Below are positions 1 to 9,092 of a DNA stretch of 64,000 nucleotides, piece after piece; within the stretch, counting starts at the first letter, position 1; every line of letters starts with the position of its first letter. Source of the DNA: Rhodospirillaceae bacterium MC!. GTDB taxonomy: Bacteria; Pseudomonadota; Alphaproteobacteria; MC1. The notes under the pieces are model-generated. The model did no database searches. It saw nothing but the letters and a program-made list of their open reading frames with translations, and was not told the origin of the DNA. The position numbers and the translations under genes were made by a program. The stretch spans positions 243,583-307,582 of the forward strand of contig NQOV01000007.1 of assembly GCA_002632265.1 (NCBI GenBank). The letters are read 5' to 3'.

Positions 1-2
1 CA

Positions 3-98
3 GCTCAATTCGAACACACATTAGCAGTTACTCAAGACGGCTTTGAGATTTTCACAAAATCATTAGCTGGATTAGATCGCCCTATCTGGAATAAATAA
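3..98 (+). CDS. map: Methionine aminopeptidase, C-terminal end (partial)
   Basis: The window opens inside a gene whose last 31 codons read AQFEHTLAVTQDG and end LAGLDRPIWNK before TAA. The Gln-Phe-Glu-His-Thr segment is the conserved C-terminal strand of type I methionine aminopeptidases; its Glu is one of the metal ligands. The enzyme removes the initiator Met from nascent proteins in the cytoplasm. Only 5 nt separate its stop from the radC ATG, and map followed by radC is a familiar alphaproteobacterial order. The 5' part lies outside the window. Confidence 0.85.
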   Translation, partial: AQFEHTLAVTQDGFEIFTKSLAGLDRPIWNK

Positions 99-103
99 CC
101 ACC

Positions 104-811
104 ATGACCGAGAAGCCCATAACCAAGACTTCCCCCAACGGACAACACGCAGGACACAGACAACGTTTACGCTCTCGCTTTTTAAAAGGAGGCTTAAGTG
201 CAGTTGCCGATTATGAACTTCTCGAATTAATTCTCTTCACCGCCATTCCAAGGGGCGACGCTAAACCTCTAGCTAAGGAATTGTTAAATAAGTTTAAAAC
301 CATAAACAATGTTCTAAATGCCGATGAAACATCATTGCTAAAAATTAAAAATGTCGGTTTATCCATAGTTACCACCTTAAAGCTTTTTAAGGAAGTATCT
401 TCCTATGTCGCCTATGAAAACATCAACAAAAAGCAAACCATTTTCACCACATGGGGGCAAATCCTAGATTATGCCAAGCACACCATGGCTTACCTTTCCC
501 ACGAAGAATTCCGCATTTTATTCATTGATCCCAATAACAAACTCATAGACGAAGAAGTAATCGAAAAAGGCGATAGTTTTAGCGTTCACATTTATCCAAG
601 AAAAGTAGTCCAAAAGGCTCTAGAAAACAGTGCCACCGCCCTAATCCTCATCCACAATCACCCAGCAGGCGACACAACTCCATCTACAGAAGACATCCAA
701 CTCACCACCCACATAACCAACGCCCTAGAACCCCTAGACATAATAATCCACGACCACATAATAGTAGCCCAACAAAAACATTTCTCCTTTAAATCCGCAG
801 GATTGTTATAA
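104..811 (+). CDS. radC: RadC family JAB/MPN-domain protein
   Basis: 235 aa, normal length for RadC (UPF0758). Residues about 15-100 form the helix-hairpin-helix-like N-terminal part (motif GHRQRLRSRF, then YELLELILF). Residues 110-235 are the MPN/JAB domain with the metal signature HNHPAGDTTPSTED, in which His-x-His and the later Asp are the expected zinc ligands. Historically linked to DNA repair, but the biochemical role of the family is unsettled. It is probably co-transcribed with map, 5 nt upstream. A hairpin terminator follows before the convergent gene at 899-1612. Confidence 0.93.
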   Translation: MTEKPITKTSPNGQHAGHRQRLRSRFLKGGLSAVADYELLELILFTAIPRGDAKPLAKELLNKFKTINNVLNADETSLLKIKNVGLSIVTTLKLFKEVSSYVAYENINKKQTIFTTWGQILDYAKHTMAYLSHEEFRILFIDPNNKLIDEEVIEKGDSFSVHIYPRKVVQKALENSATALILIHNHPAGDTTPSTEDIQLTTHITNALEPLDIIIHDHIIVAQQKHFSFKSAGLL

Positions 812-826
812 TAACAAAACCCGTAT

Positions 827-869
827 AAAGTTATCCGCCTTAACCATATTGATTAAGACGGATAACTTT
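827..869. terminator. Bidirectional hairpin terminator between radC and a convergent gene
   Basis: A 17 bp inverted repeat (left arm 827-843, right arm 853-869, one mismatch) reads AAAGTTATCCG on the left and CGGATAACTTT on the right, with a 9 nt loop. It ends in TTTTAT. It sits between the convergent radC and 899-1612 genes, so it could serve both. Confidence 0.7.
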
Positions 870-898
870 TATATAATATTAGCTTGCTATCTAGAATA

Positions 899-1612
899 TT
901 AAGCTACATTTTGCATATTATCTTGGGCTGTTTTGGATTGGGGTTGGGGTTGGGGTTGAGTTTGGTGGTTTGCTGGGTGGTTGGCGAGGATTTCTTTTAT
1001 GCTTTTGGCGACGTCGTCTTCGTTGAGTTTGTCGGAGATTTCGGCGTGTTTGTTGATGATGTTGGTTATGTGGATATCTTCGCTGTTTGTCAGTTTATCG
1101 GATACGAAGCCTTGAGCATTCTTGCTTTTTTCTAGGATTTCTTCTGATTTACTAGCGTTGGCGACGATTTTATTACCGAGGATTAAAGCGTCGATATAAG
1201 ATATATAATCCCTGTTATAACTCACATCATGAATACGGTATATATTCTTGTTATTCATGAATATATTGATAGTCTGTCCACTTAATAGGCTGTTTGAGAT
1301 CGTCATTCTGGCGATTCGTGATAAATAGATGAACTTTACAGGATTAGGACTGTTACGAGAGAGTAAAATGATCTTTTTATTGGTAACTAAGCGTTTATTA
1401 TAGATTTTTATTGCCAACATCCATGAACATATGGCGATATATCCCACAGAAACCAAGGCCCTTAATATTTCTCTTTGGTTTCTCATCAGGTATAACAATA
1501 GGAAAAATAGCATGGATTGTCCTAGAATAATCATTATCCATGAGCGGAAGGTCTTATTAATTTTAAGTTGAATTTCCTCATCTTCTTGTAAGAAGGTTTT
1601 TAGCGAAACCAT
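899..1612 (-). CDS. Small membrane protein, possibly PH-domain-like (YdbS/DUF304 type)
   Basis: 237 aa. The N-terminus (LQEDEEIQLKINKTFRSW) is followed by two close hydrophobic segments at about residues 26-44 and 50-70. A beta-rich stretch of about 80-160 then begins NKRLVTNKKIILLSR. This order of short cytosolic lead, two membrane segments and a YxVTNxRI-like strand resembles bacterial PH-domain membrane proteins, but I infer this from shape rather than a firm motif. The C-terminus is a low-complexity PQPQPQPQ tail. The ATG lies 3 nt after the malQ stop, so it is probably co-transcribed with malQ. Confidence 0.6.
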   Translation of the reverse strand: MVSLKTFLQEDEEIQLKINKTFRSWIMIILGQSMLFFLLLYLMRNQREILRALVSVGYIAICSWMLAIKIYNKRLVTNKKIILLSRNSPNPVKFIYLSRIARMTISNSLLSGQTINIFMNNKNIYRIHDVSYNRDYISYIDALILGNKIVANASKSEEILEKSKNAQGFVSDKLTNSEDIHITNIINKHAEISDKLNEDDVAKSIKEILANHPANHQTQPQPQPQSKTAQDNMQNVA

Positions 1613-1615
1613 GAT

Positions 1616-3772
1616 TTAAGCAACCTTTTTAATATCAAGACTATTACGTTTTTCTTTTTTCATAATCTCTTCGATGTTAACAAGCATATCTTTGAGCTGT
1701 TTATCTTCAATATCTATTTTAATACTCCAATTCTGATATTCTGTCGTAGTTGAAGGGATATTAATGGGATCATATGTTAGCATGATATCATTGAGATTCA
1801 CCATATTTAATAGGGATGAACTTTTGGCAATAAAGCGTTGAGTTGCTAAAGTTAGATTTTCCATATTTTGGCTATGGCTTAAGGGTTTATGTTCCTTATT
1901 TTGCTCTTGATCCATGCTGATTTTAATATTCTGATCGTTAAGAGCGTCTAAAATAAGTTTTCTATCTTGATGGCGTTGTTCTTCTTTTTCCATGAGATCG
2001 CTTTCTTTACCGATACCTAAGCGACGCAAATGGGAAATATCAGACCCCATATAAAATCCTGCTACCGTTGGCAAATCGTGATTGGTGGTTGAGGCAACCG
2101 TAAGCGGAGTATAGGTTTCAGGGCGTTTAAATAGAGTGCTATTATTCCAACGTTCAAACATAAATACTTTACAGGTAAAGATATTTTTACTATTTAGATA
2201 CTCATTGAAACCCTTTTCGTTATTGCCCAAGGATTCCGCAACGATAGTACAATTATTACGGATACTTTCCAAACATAAAATACTTAAAAGATCATCTTTA
2301 GGATAGTCAACATACGCCCCATCGCTATTTTCTACTCCTTTAGGAACAATAAACATACGATTTAAGCCGATAATATGATCAATACGAAGTTGTGAAGCGT
2401 ATTGCATATTTGATTGGATAACCTTAATGAAATATTTATAGCCTGTTTGTTGTAAAATATAGGGATTAAGCGGTGCTAAATTCCAATTTTGTCCTTTAGG
2501 ATTCAGCTCGTCTGGTACTGATCCGATAGTAACATCGTGCATATTTAAATGACGATCTGCCCATGTGCAATAACTGTATTCTTGCGTCCCGATTGCTAAA
2601 TCAAGATACAGCGGATTTTTTATGCCGTTCTTTTTCAACTCTGTAGCCACTTCGCCCAATTGGGTAAATGCTTGCCATTGGATGAATTTGAATAGCTCAA
2701 TAAGTTTTTCGTTCTTATTTTTGAAATCACTAACTTTCTTCGAATTAATATCCTGATATCCTGCAGACCATTTGGACCAATCCGTATTATTTAAATGCTT
2801 GGCTAGAGCCGAATAGAGAGCGAATTTTTCTAGATCTTCGGTATTATTACAGAAATCTAAAAAGCTTTGATAAGTGTGATTTCTTTTTCCCACGTGCTTA
2901 AAGGTTGAGAATACCGCTTCAAAGATCTCAAATGTTAGCTCTTGCACTAGCTTATAATTAATAAAATTACTATTTTTTGCTATGGCTAAACGTTCCTTAA
3001 ATTTGACGCTATTGACGATAACATCAACTTTTTTTGATGTATTATAGCATGGCACTTTGGTAACATCGATGTACATAGGATTTAAAAATATACGTGATGT
3101 TGGCGAATAAGGGCTTGAATTTTGGGAGTTTAATTCGGTTAACTGTGCATGAATGGGATTCAAACCGATAGTTGTAGCTCCCACACTTCCAAGCATTTTA
3201 CTAATGTTTTGTAGATCGCTAAAATTCCCAAAACCTAGATTATTTTTAGATTTTAAACTATATAGTTGTAAGGCTACACCCCATTTTTTTTCTTTATCCT
3301 TTGCCCAATCTGTCATATATGCTTGGCTAGGACACAAAATTAAATGGGAATTTTGAGTGAAAAGATTATTTACCAAAGATATTTGATGATATCCCAAATC
3401 ATAATTCATGAGTGAGATTTCCATATGACCATCATCAATAATATCTTGGGTTATTTGTTTAGTGATCGTTTTATGTGTACCATTTTCCATGCTGATGATA
3501 ATTTCCAATTCTCCAAGAGTTAAACCTTTGGTAATTAGATCTAGAATAAAATCATTATGATCACTTTCTATCACAACCGATGTTGCTAAGGGGCGATCGT
3601 TTATGCAATCAATATCACTTATGTATCTATTGATCATAACATCATGAGTTGTGTCGAAGCCCATGGCGTCGATGATTTTTTTTAGTGCCTTTTCTGATGT
3701 TTTAACAAAAGTTCCATCTTGTAAATAATAACCTTCAGATATGCCTAATTTGTTAGCTAATTCGTATAACAT
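1616..3772 (-). CDS. malQ: 4-alpha-glucanotransferase (amylomaltase)
   Basis: 718 aa, GH77 family, in the length range of the long enterobacterial-type MalQ with an N-terminal extension (about residues 1-160). It disproportionates maltodextrins by transferring 4-alpha-glucan segments. Catalytic-domain motifs are visible in order: WGVALQLYSLKSKNNLGFGNFSDL, YLDLAIGTQEYSYCTWAD, LRIDHIIGLNRMF (Asp nucleophile region), VAESLGNNEKGF (general acid Glu) and STTNHDLPTVAGFY (third acidic residue). The start ATG has AGGAAA just upstream. No other glycogen or maltose genes are in the window. The membrane protein gene at 899-1612 follows after 3 nt. Confidence 0.93.
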   Translation of the reverse strand: MLYELANKLGISEGYYLQDGTFVKTSEKALKKIIDAMGFDTTHDVMINRYISDIDCINDRPLATSVVIESDHNDFILDLITKGLTLGELEIIISMENGTHKTITKQITQDIIDDGHMEISLMNYDLGYHQISLVNNLFTQNSHLILCPSQAYMTDWAKDKEKKWGVALQLYSLKSKNNLGFGNFSDLQNISKMLGSVGATTIGLNPIHAQLTELNSQNSSPYSPTSRIFLNPMYIDVTKVPCYNTSKKVDVIVNSVKFKERLAIAKNSNFINYKLVQELTFEIFEAVFSTFKHVGKRNHTYQSFLDFCNNTEDLEKFALYSALAKHLNNTDWSKWSAGYQDINSKKVSDFKNKNEKLIELFKFIQWQAFTQLGEVATELKKNGIKNPLYLDLAIGTQEYSYCTWADRHLNMHDVTIGSVPDELNPKGQNWNLAPLNPYILQQTGYKYFIKVIQSNMQYASQLRIDHIIGLNRMFIVPKGVENSDGAYVDYPKDDLLSILCLESIRNNCTIVAESLGNNEKGFNEYLNSKNIFTCKVFMFERWNNSTLFKRPETYTPLTVASTTNHDLPTVAGFYMGSDISHLRRLGIGKESDLMEKEEQRHQDRKLILDALNDQNIKISMDQEQNKEHKPLSHSQNMENLTLATQRFIAKSSSLLNMVNLNDIMLTYDPINIPSTTTEYQNWSIKIDIEDKQLKDMLVNIEEIMKKEKRNSLDIKKVA

Positions 3773-4090
3773 AATTAATTTCCTTTTGATGTTAAAGTGT
3801 GTACTTTAAGGTATGTATCATAATATGATGGTTTATGATCATATTTGACTTAGGGATTAAGTAAACTCTAAAAATAAAAAATCAAGATCTTTAACTCACT
3901 TTAAGAACATAAATTCCCAAACAAATATCCCTTATTAAGTAATGTAAAAGCTCGGGCTTATGAATTAGATATGAATTATATATGAATATTTATCAGCTAT
4001 TAGCAGTTATTTCTAACCATTATTTAAGCTTTGATTTATAAGAATTTTTTCTAAATTTTTTCTACTCATTTAAGTTATTAAATAAATATA

Positions 4091-4119
4091 TTGTTTTTTA
4101 GTAAGAAATATACTACAAT
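4091..4119 (+). promoter_or_regulatory. Predicted promoter of the mre operon
   Basis: TTGTTT (4091-4096), 17 nt spacer, TACAAT (4114-4119). This is the only good sigma70-like pair before mreC and leaves a leader of about 110 nt containing the 14 bp tandem repeats. Confidence 0.55.
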
Positions 4120-4138
4120 GTGAAAACGTGAAAGTGAG

Positions 4139-4194
4139 AACATGAAACTAATAACATGAAATTACAAACATGAAATTACAAACATGAAATGAAC
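4139..4194. repeat. 14 bp tandem repeat, four copies, in the mreC leader
   Basis: Four head-to-tail copies of AACATGAAATTACA (first and last imperfect) lie between the predicted mreC promoter and its start codon. Each unit contains an ATG, but no downstream reading frame of note. It looks like replication-slippage DNA. Confidence 0.8.
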
Positions 4195-4239
4195 AAAATA
4201 AGATTGCATCATTACCATATCTTGGAGATCAAGTAAACC

Positions 4240-5142
4240 ATGAGAGATAATAAAAACAATTTAGTACAAAAATTCAAGACTAAAGAGAAAATGCCTCGTA
4301 TTATAATGCTGATAGTTGTATCTTTTTTACTAATGGGCTTGGGGCAGACTAACTCTGTTCGCTATATTAAACAACTATTTTCCGACGGTACATCGGTGGT
4401 TAATTATGGTTTTACTTCGTCAGTAACTTCGGTGGGTTCGCTTTTTACTCATCTTAAGGATCTATGGAATATTCAAATTGCCTACAAACAAATCAAAGAA
4501 GAAAACTTCAAACTAAGGGGAGCACAACAGGATTTAAACAAATATGAAAAGGAAAATCAACAATTAAAGAAATTACTTAATTATGCCTCTTCTCATACGG
4601 GGAATTATCTAACTACGAAAGTTTTATCTGTGGGTAATGGAGCGTTAAGTGGTGGTTTGATCCTATTTTTAGGCTCAAGTAATGGCGTGCGTCCGGGATA
4701 TATTGTGAATACTTCTTTGGGTCTTGTGGGAATTGTTACAACTGTTGGGGTTTTCACATCGAGAGTTCGTCCGATTACCGATTGGGGTAGTAACGTTCCT
4801 GTGTTAATTGGTAAGGATGAACAACATGCCATTGTAGCAGGGCAGAATAATAATACTTTAGTTGTGTTAAATCTAAAGGCACAGGATCAAGCCGAGAATA
4901 ATATTTCCACCAAACTCAATCCTAGAATCAAAAACAAGATCCATATTAAAGTTGGAGACGGTGTGATCACTTCTGGAGTTGGTGGGGCTTATCCTGCTAA
5001 TATGAAAGTGGGTTACGTTTCTAAAATCGGCACAAATAATAAAATTACCATTACCCCTTATGCGGAAATCAAAGGGCAACGTGATGTTCTCGTTGGTAGT
5101 TATAATTTAAAACTAATTACCGATGATTTACTATCTAAGTAA
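4240..5142 (+). CDS. mreC: Rod shape-determining protein MreC
   Basis: 300 aa. A basic N-terminus is followed by one transmembrane helix at about residues 18-36 (IIMLIVVSFLLMGLG), a coiled coil at about 75-115 (YKQIKEENFKLRGAQQDLN), and the two beta-barrel MreC domain (about 120-290), with motifs such as GLVGIVTTVG and SGVGGAYPANMKVGYV. MreC organises the elongation machinery (PBP2, RodA, MreB) in the periplasm. First gene of mreC-mreD-mrdA-rodA. mreB is not in the 5' flank, which is occupied by malQ, so it must be elsewhere if present. Confidence 0.93.
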   Translation: MRDNKNNLVQKFKTKEKMPRIIMLIVVSFLLMGLGQTNSVRYIKQLFSDGTSVVNYGFTSSVTSVGSLFTHLKDLWNIQIAYKQIKEENFKLRGAQQDLNKYEKENQQLKKLLNYASSHTGNYLTTKVLSVGNGALSGGLILFLGSSNGVRPGYIVNTSLGLVGIVTTVGVFTSRVRPITDWGSNVPVLIGKDEQHAIVAGQNNNTLVVLNLKAQDQAENNISTKLNPRIKNKIHIKVGDGVITSGVGGAYPANMKVGYVSKIGTNNKITITPYAEIKGQRDVLVGSYNLKLITDDLLSK

Positions 5143-5151
5143 AGGCTGTAT

Positions 5152-5649
5152 ATGACTAAAAATAATTTTCTCCGCAATTATATTCCTATCATATGCGTTG
5201 TAATATCCATATTATTCTATGCTACTCCGTCGCCATGGGGGGTAATGACATTCCTATTTCCTTTGTCGAATTTATTGGCGTTATCTTGTTGGTTATGGCT
5301 TCAACCGAAATTTCTCTCGCCCTTGAGCGTTTTTATTTTGGGATTATTTGCCAATTTATATTCCCCCTATCCTGTGGGTACAGAGGCGGTCATTTGGTTA
5401 CTAACATACTTAAGCCTTGAATTGACCAAATCCATATTCCCCGAACCAAGGTTTGTAATCATGTGGTGTTGGTGGTTTTTAGTGGTAATATTTAGAACTC
5501 TCATCATGATAATGTTTGCCTATTTCCACTTCGGCGTATTCGCCTTGGATCAACGACTATTATATAATGTCATATTCGCAATTATAGATTTCCCTTTATA
5601 CTTCTTCATATTCCTATTAATAGATTACCGAATGCTAAAAGATCACTAA
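5152..5649 (+). CDS. mreD: Rod shape-determining protein MreD
   Basis: 165 aa, almost entirely hydrophobic, with about five transmembrane helices, matching the size and position of MreD. It begins 9 nt after mreC with an AAAGG Shine-Dalgarno. MreD is a poorly conserved inner-membrane partner of MreC. The identification rests on size, membrane topology and its place between mreC and mrdA. Confidence 0.85.
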   Translation: MTKNNFLRNYIPIICVVISILFYATPSPWGVMTFLFPLSNLLALSCWLWLQPKFLSPLSVFILGLFANLYSPYPVGTEAVIWLLTYLSLELTKSIFPEPRFVIMWCWWFLVVIFRTLIMIMFAYFHFGVFALDQRLLYNVIFAIIDFPLYFFIFLLIDYRMLKDH

Positions 5650-5810
5650 CTAACAACAAGAAAAGAAACAAAACAATATGAGATGAGATAATCTAAGACA
5701 AGACAAGATAAGACAAAACAAAACAAGATCAAGCGAAATTAAGTTAGCTCCAATCATAAAAGGATTGCATAAGCATAAATCTAAAATATAAGGTGTAAGG
5801 TGTAAATATC

Positions 5811-7760
5811 ATGAAAAATTCCATAAAAGATAAACAGAATCTACAAAGTTTATTTACTCGTAGAGCATTGTTATTGGCGGGGGGACAACTTGCCTTAGGT
5901 GTTACTTTGGTGGGACGTGCCTTTTACTTGCAGATTACTAAATATAAATACTATCGAAAACTTAGTGAGCAAAACCGTCTGGATTCACGTTTTATTTTAC
6001 CCACACGTGGGAATATATATGACCGTAATTATAAACTACTAGCTACAAATATTCAAGATAACATCGCAGAAATCACTCGTGAAAATGCTGGGAAAAACAT
6101 TAACAAAACCATTGAGAATTTCGCCCGTATTGTGCCATTGACCAAACGCCAACGTAATGTAATCTTAAGAAAGATCCATTCGAAAAAGCCTTACATTCCC
6201 ATTACCTTAAAGACTGGCTTAAACTGGAAAGAAGTATCGCAAATATCCATAGCAAGTGATTATCTACCTGGTATCGATGTGAAAAAAAGCTACAAGCGAT
6301 ATTATCCCTATGGCGAAATCATGGCACACATTACAGGATACATTAAAGCACCGTCGGAAAAATTCGTAAAAACTCAAAATAATCCCCTATATGAAGAACC
6401 AGGATTTAAAATCGGCGTAGCGAGTATTGAGCGTAAATATGAAGAAAAATTACGTGGGAAAGCAGGATCAAAAAAGGTAGAGATCAACGCTTACGGTCAT
6501 TTAATTAAAGATGTGGAAACTCATCCAGCGGTAGACGGTAAAGATGTTGTCTTGACCATTGATGCAGATCTTCAAGAATATATTCATAAAAGAATGCAAG
6601 GTCATGTGGGTAGTGCCTGTTTGCTAGATATTAATACTGGTGGCGTGCTGGCCATGGTTTCCACTCCGTCCTATAATCCCAATGATTTTACTACTTCCTT
6701 ATCCCAACCTGAAGTTGATGAATACATTAGAAACAATTTAGCTCCCATGTTAAATTTAAGTGTTCAAGGTAAGTACGCACCTGGTTCAACATTTAAACCA
6801 GTGGTAGCTCTCGCCGCTTTAGAAGCTGGGGTTATCACTCCTCATACCATTGTTAATTGTGATGGTCATATTCATATTGGTAACAGAAATATGTATTGTT
6901 GGAAAAAAACAGGCCACGGCGATCAAGTACTATGGCAAGGTATCATGCACAGTTGCGACGTATTTTTCTATAAAATCGCCCTAATGGTGGGAGTTGATAG
7001 AATTCACGATATGGCTAAAAGAATGGGGATCGGCGTAAAAACTGGTATCGATCTTTACGATGAAAAAGCAGGGCAAGTACCAACAAAAGCATGGAAAAAA
7101 CGTGTTAAGCATAGAAGTTGGCTCAATGGTGAAACCGCTTTGGCAGGTATCGGGCAAGGATATGTGGAAGCTACTCCCATTCAACTGGCTACCATGGTAG
7201 CACGCTTGGCAAACTGGGGCAAAAACATCAAACCACATCTTGTGAAAGGATACGTAAACGCCCAAGGAGATTTGGAAGAGATCCAACGTCCAGAACCTGA
7301 ATCCTTAGGTTTAGATCATAACTTTTTACATATCGTACGTTATGGTATGTATAAGGTGGTAAATAGTGATTACGGAACTGCTCATAGATATGCCATTCAT
7401 CAAGCAGATATGGAAATGGCAGGTAAAACAGGAACTTCTCAAGTGCGTCATATTAGTGAGGCAGAACGCAAAAAGGGGATCATCAGAAATAGCGATCTCC
7501 CATGGATACGCCGAGATCATGGCTTATTCATTGGCTTTGCTCCCTTTGATAATCCTAAATATGCCTTATCTGTAGTATTAGCCCATGGATCAGGTGGTAG
7601 CCGAGCAGCGGCCGTCGGTCATGATATCATGTTGCATGTACAACGAGCTGGGAAAAAACGAGAGCAAGAAATCGAACAAAAGAAATTCCGTGCCAACACT
7701 AAAGCTCACAAACAAAATAACAACTCCCATACTAACGGCAATAACACCAACAACGCATAA
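5811..7760 (+). CDS. mrdA: Penicillin-binding protein 2, elongasome transpeptidase
   Basis: 649 aa class B PBP. There is a single N-terminal membrane anchor (about residues 19-40), then the pedestal domain with LPTRGNIYDRN. The transpeptidase domain carries the active-site tetrad STFK (Ser at about 326, in YAPGSTFKP), the SxD-type second motif HSCDVFF, and KTGTSQV near residue 540. It cross-links peptidoglycan during lateral wall growth with RodA. The tail of about 30 residues is Asn/Lys/Thr-rich low complexity. A 160 nt gap containing AC(A)AAG-type short repeats separates it from mreD; rodA follows after 49 nt. Confidence 0.95.
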   Translation: MKNSIKDKQNLQSLFTRRALLLAGGQLALGVTLVGRAFYLQITKYKYYRKLSEQNRLDSRFILPTRGNIYDRNYKLLATNIQDNIAEITRENAGKNINKTIENFARIVPLTKRQRNVILRKIHSKKPYIPITLKTGLNWKEVSQISIASDYLPGIDVKKSYKRYYPYGEIMAHITGYIKAPSEKFVKTQNNPLYEEPGFKIGVASIERKYEEKLRGKAGSKKVEINAYGHLIKDVETHPAVDGKDVVLTIDADLQEYIHKRMQGHVGSACLLDINTGGVLAMVSTPSYNPNDFTTSLSQPEVDEYIRNNLAPMLNLSVQGKYAPGSTFKPVVALAALEAGVITPHTIVNCDGHIHIGNRNMYCWKKTGHGDQVLWQGIMHSCDVFFYKIALMVGVDRIHDMAKRMGIGVKTGIDLYDEKAGQVPTKAWKKRVKHRSWLNGETALAGIGQGYVEATPIQLATMVARLANWGKNIKPHLVKGYVNAQGDLEEIQRPEPESLGLDHNFLHIVRYGMYKVVNSDYGTAHRYAIHQADMEMAGKTGTSQVRHISEAERKKGIIRNSDLPWIRRDHGLFIGFAPFDNPKYALSVVLAHGSGGSRAAAVGHDIMLHVQRAGKKREQEIEQKKFRANTKAHKQNNNSHTNGNNTNNA

Positions 7761-7809
7761 TCATAACTAAACCCTAGAGAAAAAACACAAAAGATCACAG
7801 GATAACAAC

Positions 7810-8958
7810 ATGGCAGATATCAAAAGCAGAACATCAATTCCAAGCATAAGAGAACGTTTTAACAATATTAATTGGGCGTTACTTATCATCGTAACTATTT
7901 TGAGTTGTGTCGGCTTTACCGTATTATATTCCGCAGCGAGTGGACATTTTAAGCCATGGGCATATGCACAAATCATACGTTTTATCATTGGCTTTTTCAT
8001 CATGATTCTTGTGGCGATTTCTGACATGCGTTTATGGTATAAATATTCATATTTCTTATATGGAATTAGCTTGATACTTCTAATCGCCGTTGCTCTCATG
8101 GGTCATGTGGGCATGGGGGCCAGACGTTGGCTATATATTGGCTCGTTTAGACTTCAACCATCGGAAATCATGAAAATAGCGATTATTTTGATCTTAGCTC
8201 GTGTTTATGCAAAAACGAAAATAGAACAAACTCGTAAATTCTATCATCAATTATTGGTTATTGTCTATATTACCCTACCTACCATATTGGTGGCGACCCA
8301 ACCTGATCTTGGTACAGGCACATTCATATTTGGAGTGGGATTTTTCATGCTATGGTTGGCAGGGGTTCAAGTATGGCGTTTTATCTTGGCAGGAGTCATT
8401 GGTATAACATCCATGCCGATCATGTGGATGTTTATTTTAAAAGGATATCAAAAGAATCGTATTTTAAACTTCTTGAATCCTGAACGAGATCCGCAGAATA
8501 CAGGTTATCACATTACCCAATCGAAAATCGCCTTGGGTTCTGGTGGTTTAAGCGGTAAAGGATTCATGCACGGTACGCAAGCTCAATTGAATTTCTTACC
8601 TGAAAAGCATACGGATTTCATTTTTACATTACTTGGCGAAGAGTTTGGATTCATCGGCTGTTTAGCGATTATTTCCTTATACTTTATCATTATTTTATTT
8701 GCCCTATTCATCGCTATCAGATCGCAAAATAAATTCGGTAGATTATTAGGTGGCGGAATCGCTTGCTCGATTTTCCTCTATGTCTTCATTAACACAGGTA
8801 TGGTTATGGGAGTGATTCCTGTTGTGGGAATTCCTTTGCCTTTGGTTTCATACGGTGGTACGGCGATGTTTACAACTCTTATATGTATTGGCTTATTACT
8901 CAATGTATACAACTTCCGCCATGTTGACGACGTAAAAATCAACAACACCTCTAACTAA
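7810..8958 (+). CDS. rodA: SEDS peptidoglycan glycosyltransferase RodA
   Basis: 382 aa polytopic protein, about ten membrane helices. SEDS-family signatures are present: GARRWLYIGSFRLQPSE, ATQPDLGTGTF (catalytic Asp), FLPEKHTDFIFTLLGEEFG and PLVSYGGTAM. It polymerises lipid II for the elongasome and pairs with the adjacent PBP2. A Shine-Dalgarno AGGA lies 8 nt before the ATG. A copy of the dispersed palindromic-element arm begins immediately after the TAA stop. Confidence 0.95.
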   Translation: MADIKSRTSIPSIRERFNNINWALLIIVTILSCVGFTVLYSAASGHFKPWAYAQIIRFIIGFFIMILVAISDMRLWYKYSYFLYGISLILLIAVALMGHVGMGARRWLYIGSFRLQPSEIMKIAIILILARVYAKTKIEQTRKFYHQLLVIVYITLPTILVATQPDLGTGTFIFGVGFFMLWLAGVQVWRFILAGVIGITSMPIMWMFILKGYQKNRILNFLNPERDPQNTGYHITQSKIALGSGGLSGKGFMHGTQAQLNFLPEKHTDFIFTLLGEEFGFIGCLAIISLYFIIILFALFIAIRSQNKFGRLLGGGIACSIFLYVFINTGMVMGVIPVVGIPLPLVSYGGTAMFTTLICIGLLLNVYNFRHVDDVKINNTSN

Positions 8959-9000
8959 AAGGGTGGGAAAAAGCACTCATTCAGTGTCCTTAAGTCATGC
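8959..9000. repeat. Dispersed palindromic element, single-arm copy (rodA 3' end)
   Basis: Starting at the base after the rodA stop, the sequence AAGGGTGGGAAAAAGCACTC continues into a TCATTCAGTGTCCTTAAG block. This is the outer arm of the palindromic family found also at 15241, 16627, 31221, 32850, 34978 and 53122. The opposite arm is absent here, so this is a half element. Confidence 0.75.
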
Positions 9001-9035
9001 TAAGATAAACAATAGTTTAGGTATTGATTCTATTC

Positions 9036-9064
9036 TTGACAATTCTTATATATAATACTAAGAT
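9036..9064 (+). promoter_or_regulatory. Predicted promoter of the DUF502 gene
   Basis: Perfect TTGACA (9036-9041), 17 nt spacer, TAAGAT (9059-9064). It indicates that the DUF502 gene is transcribed separately from the rod-shape operon. Confidence 0.55.
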
Positions 9065-9092
9065 TTACAAATTTTAGGGCAGGTTATATATT

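Larger units (their letters stand above)
3773..4239. other. Intergenic region between divergent malQ and mreC
   Basis: 467 bp of AT-rich DNA with no supportable gene. It holds a sigma70-like promoter for mreC (4091-4119), a 14 bp tandem repeat (4139-4194), and near 3793-3830 the stretch TACTTTAAGGTATGTAT. That stretch resembles the inner arm of the dispersed palindromic elements described elsewhere in this annotation and may be a remnant copy. Confidence 0.6.

Noticed and set aside
884-1135. 83-codon plus-strand frame
   Set aside because: Antisense to the membrane protein gene at 899-1612; Gly/Leu/Val-rich shadow of its low-complexity tail.
5650-5810. Possible small gene or attachment site between mreD and mrdA
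   Set aside because: Only A-rich ACAAG/AAGAC short repeats; no conserved frame or structure.
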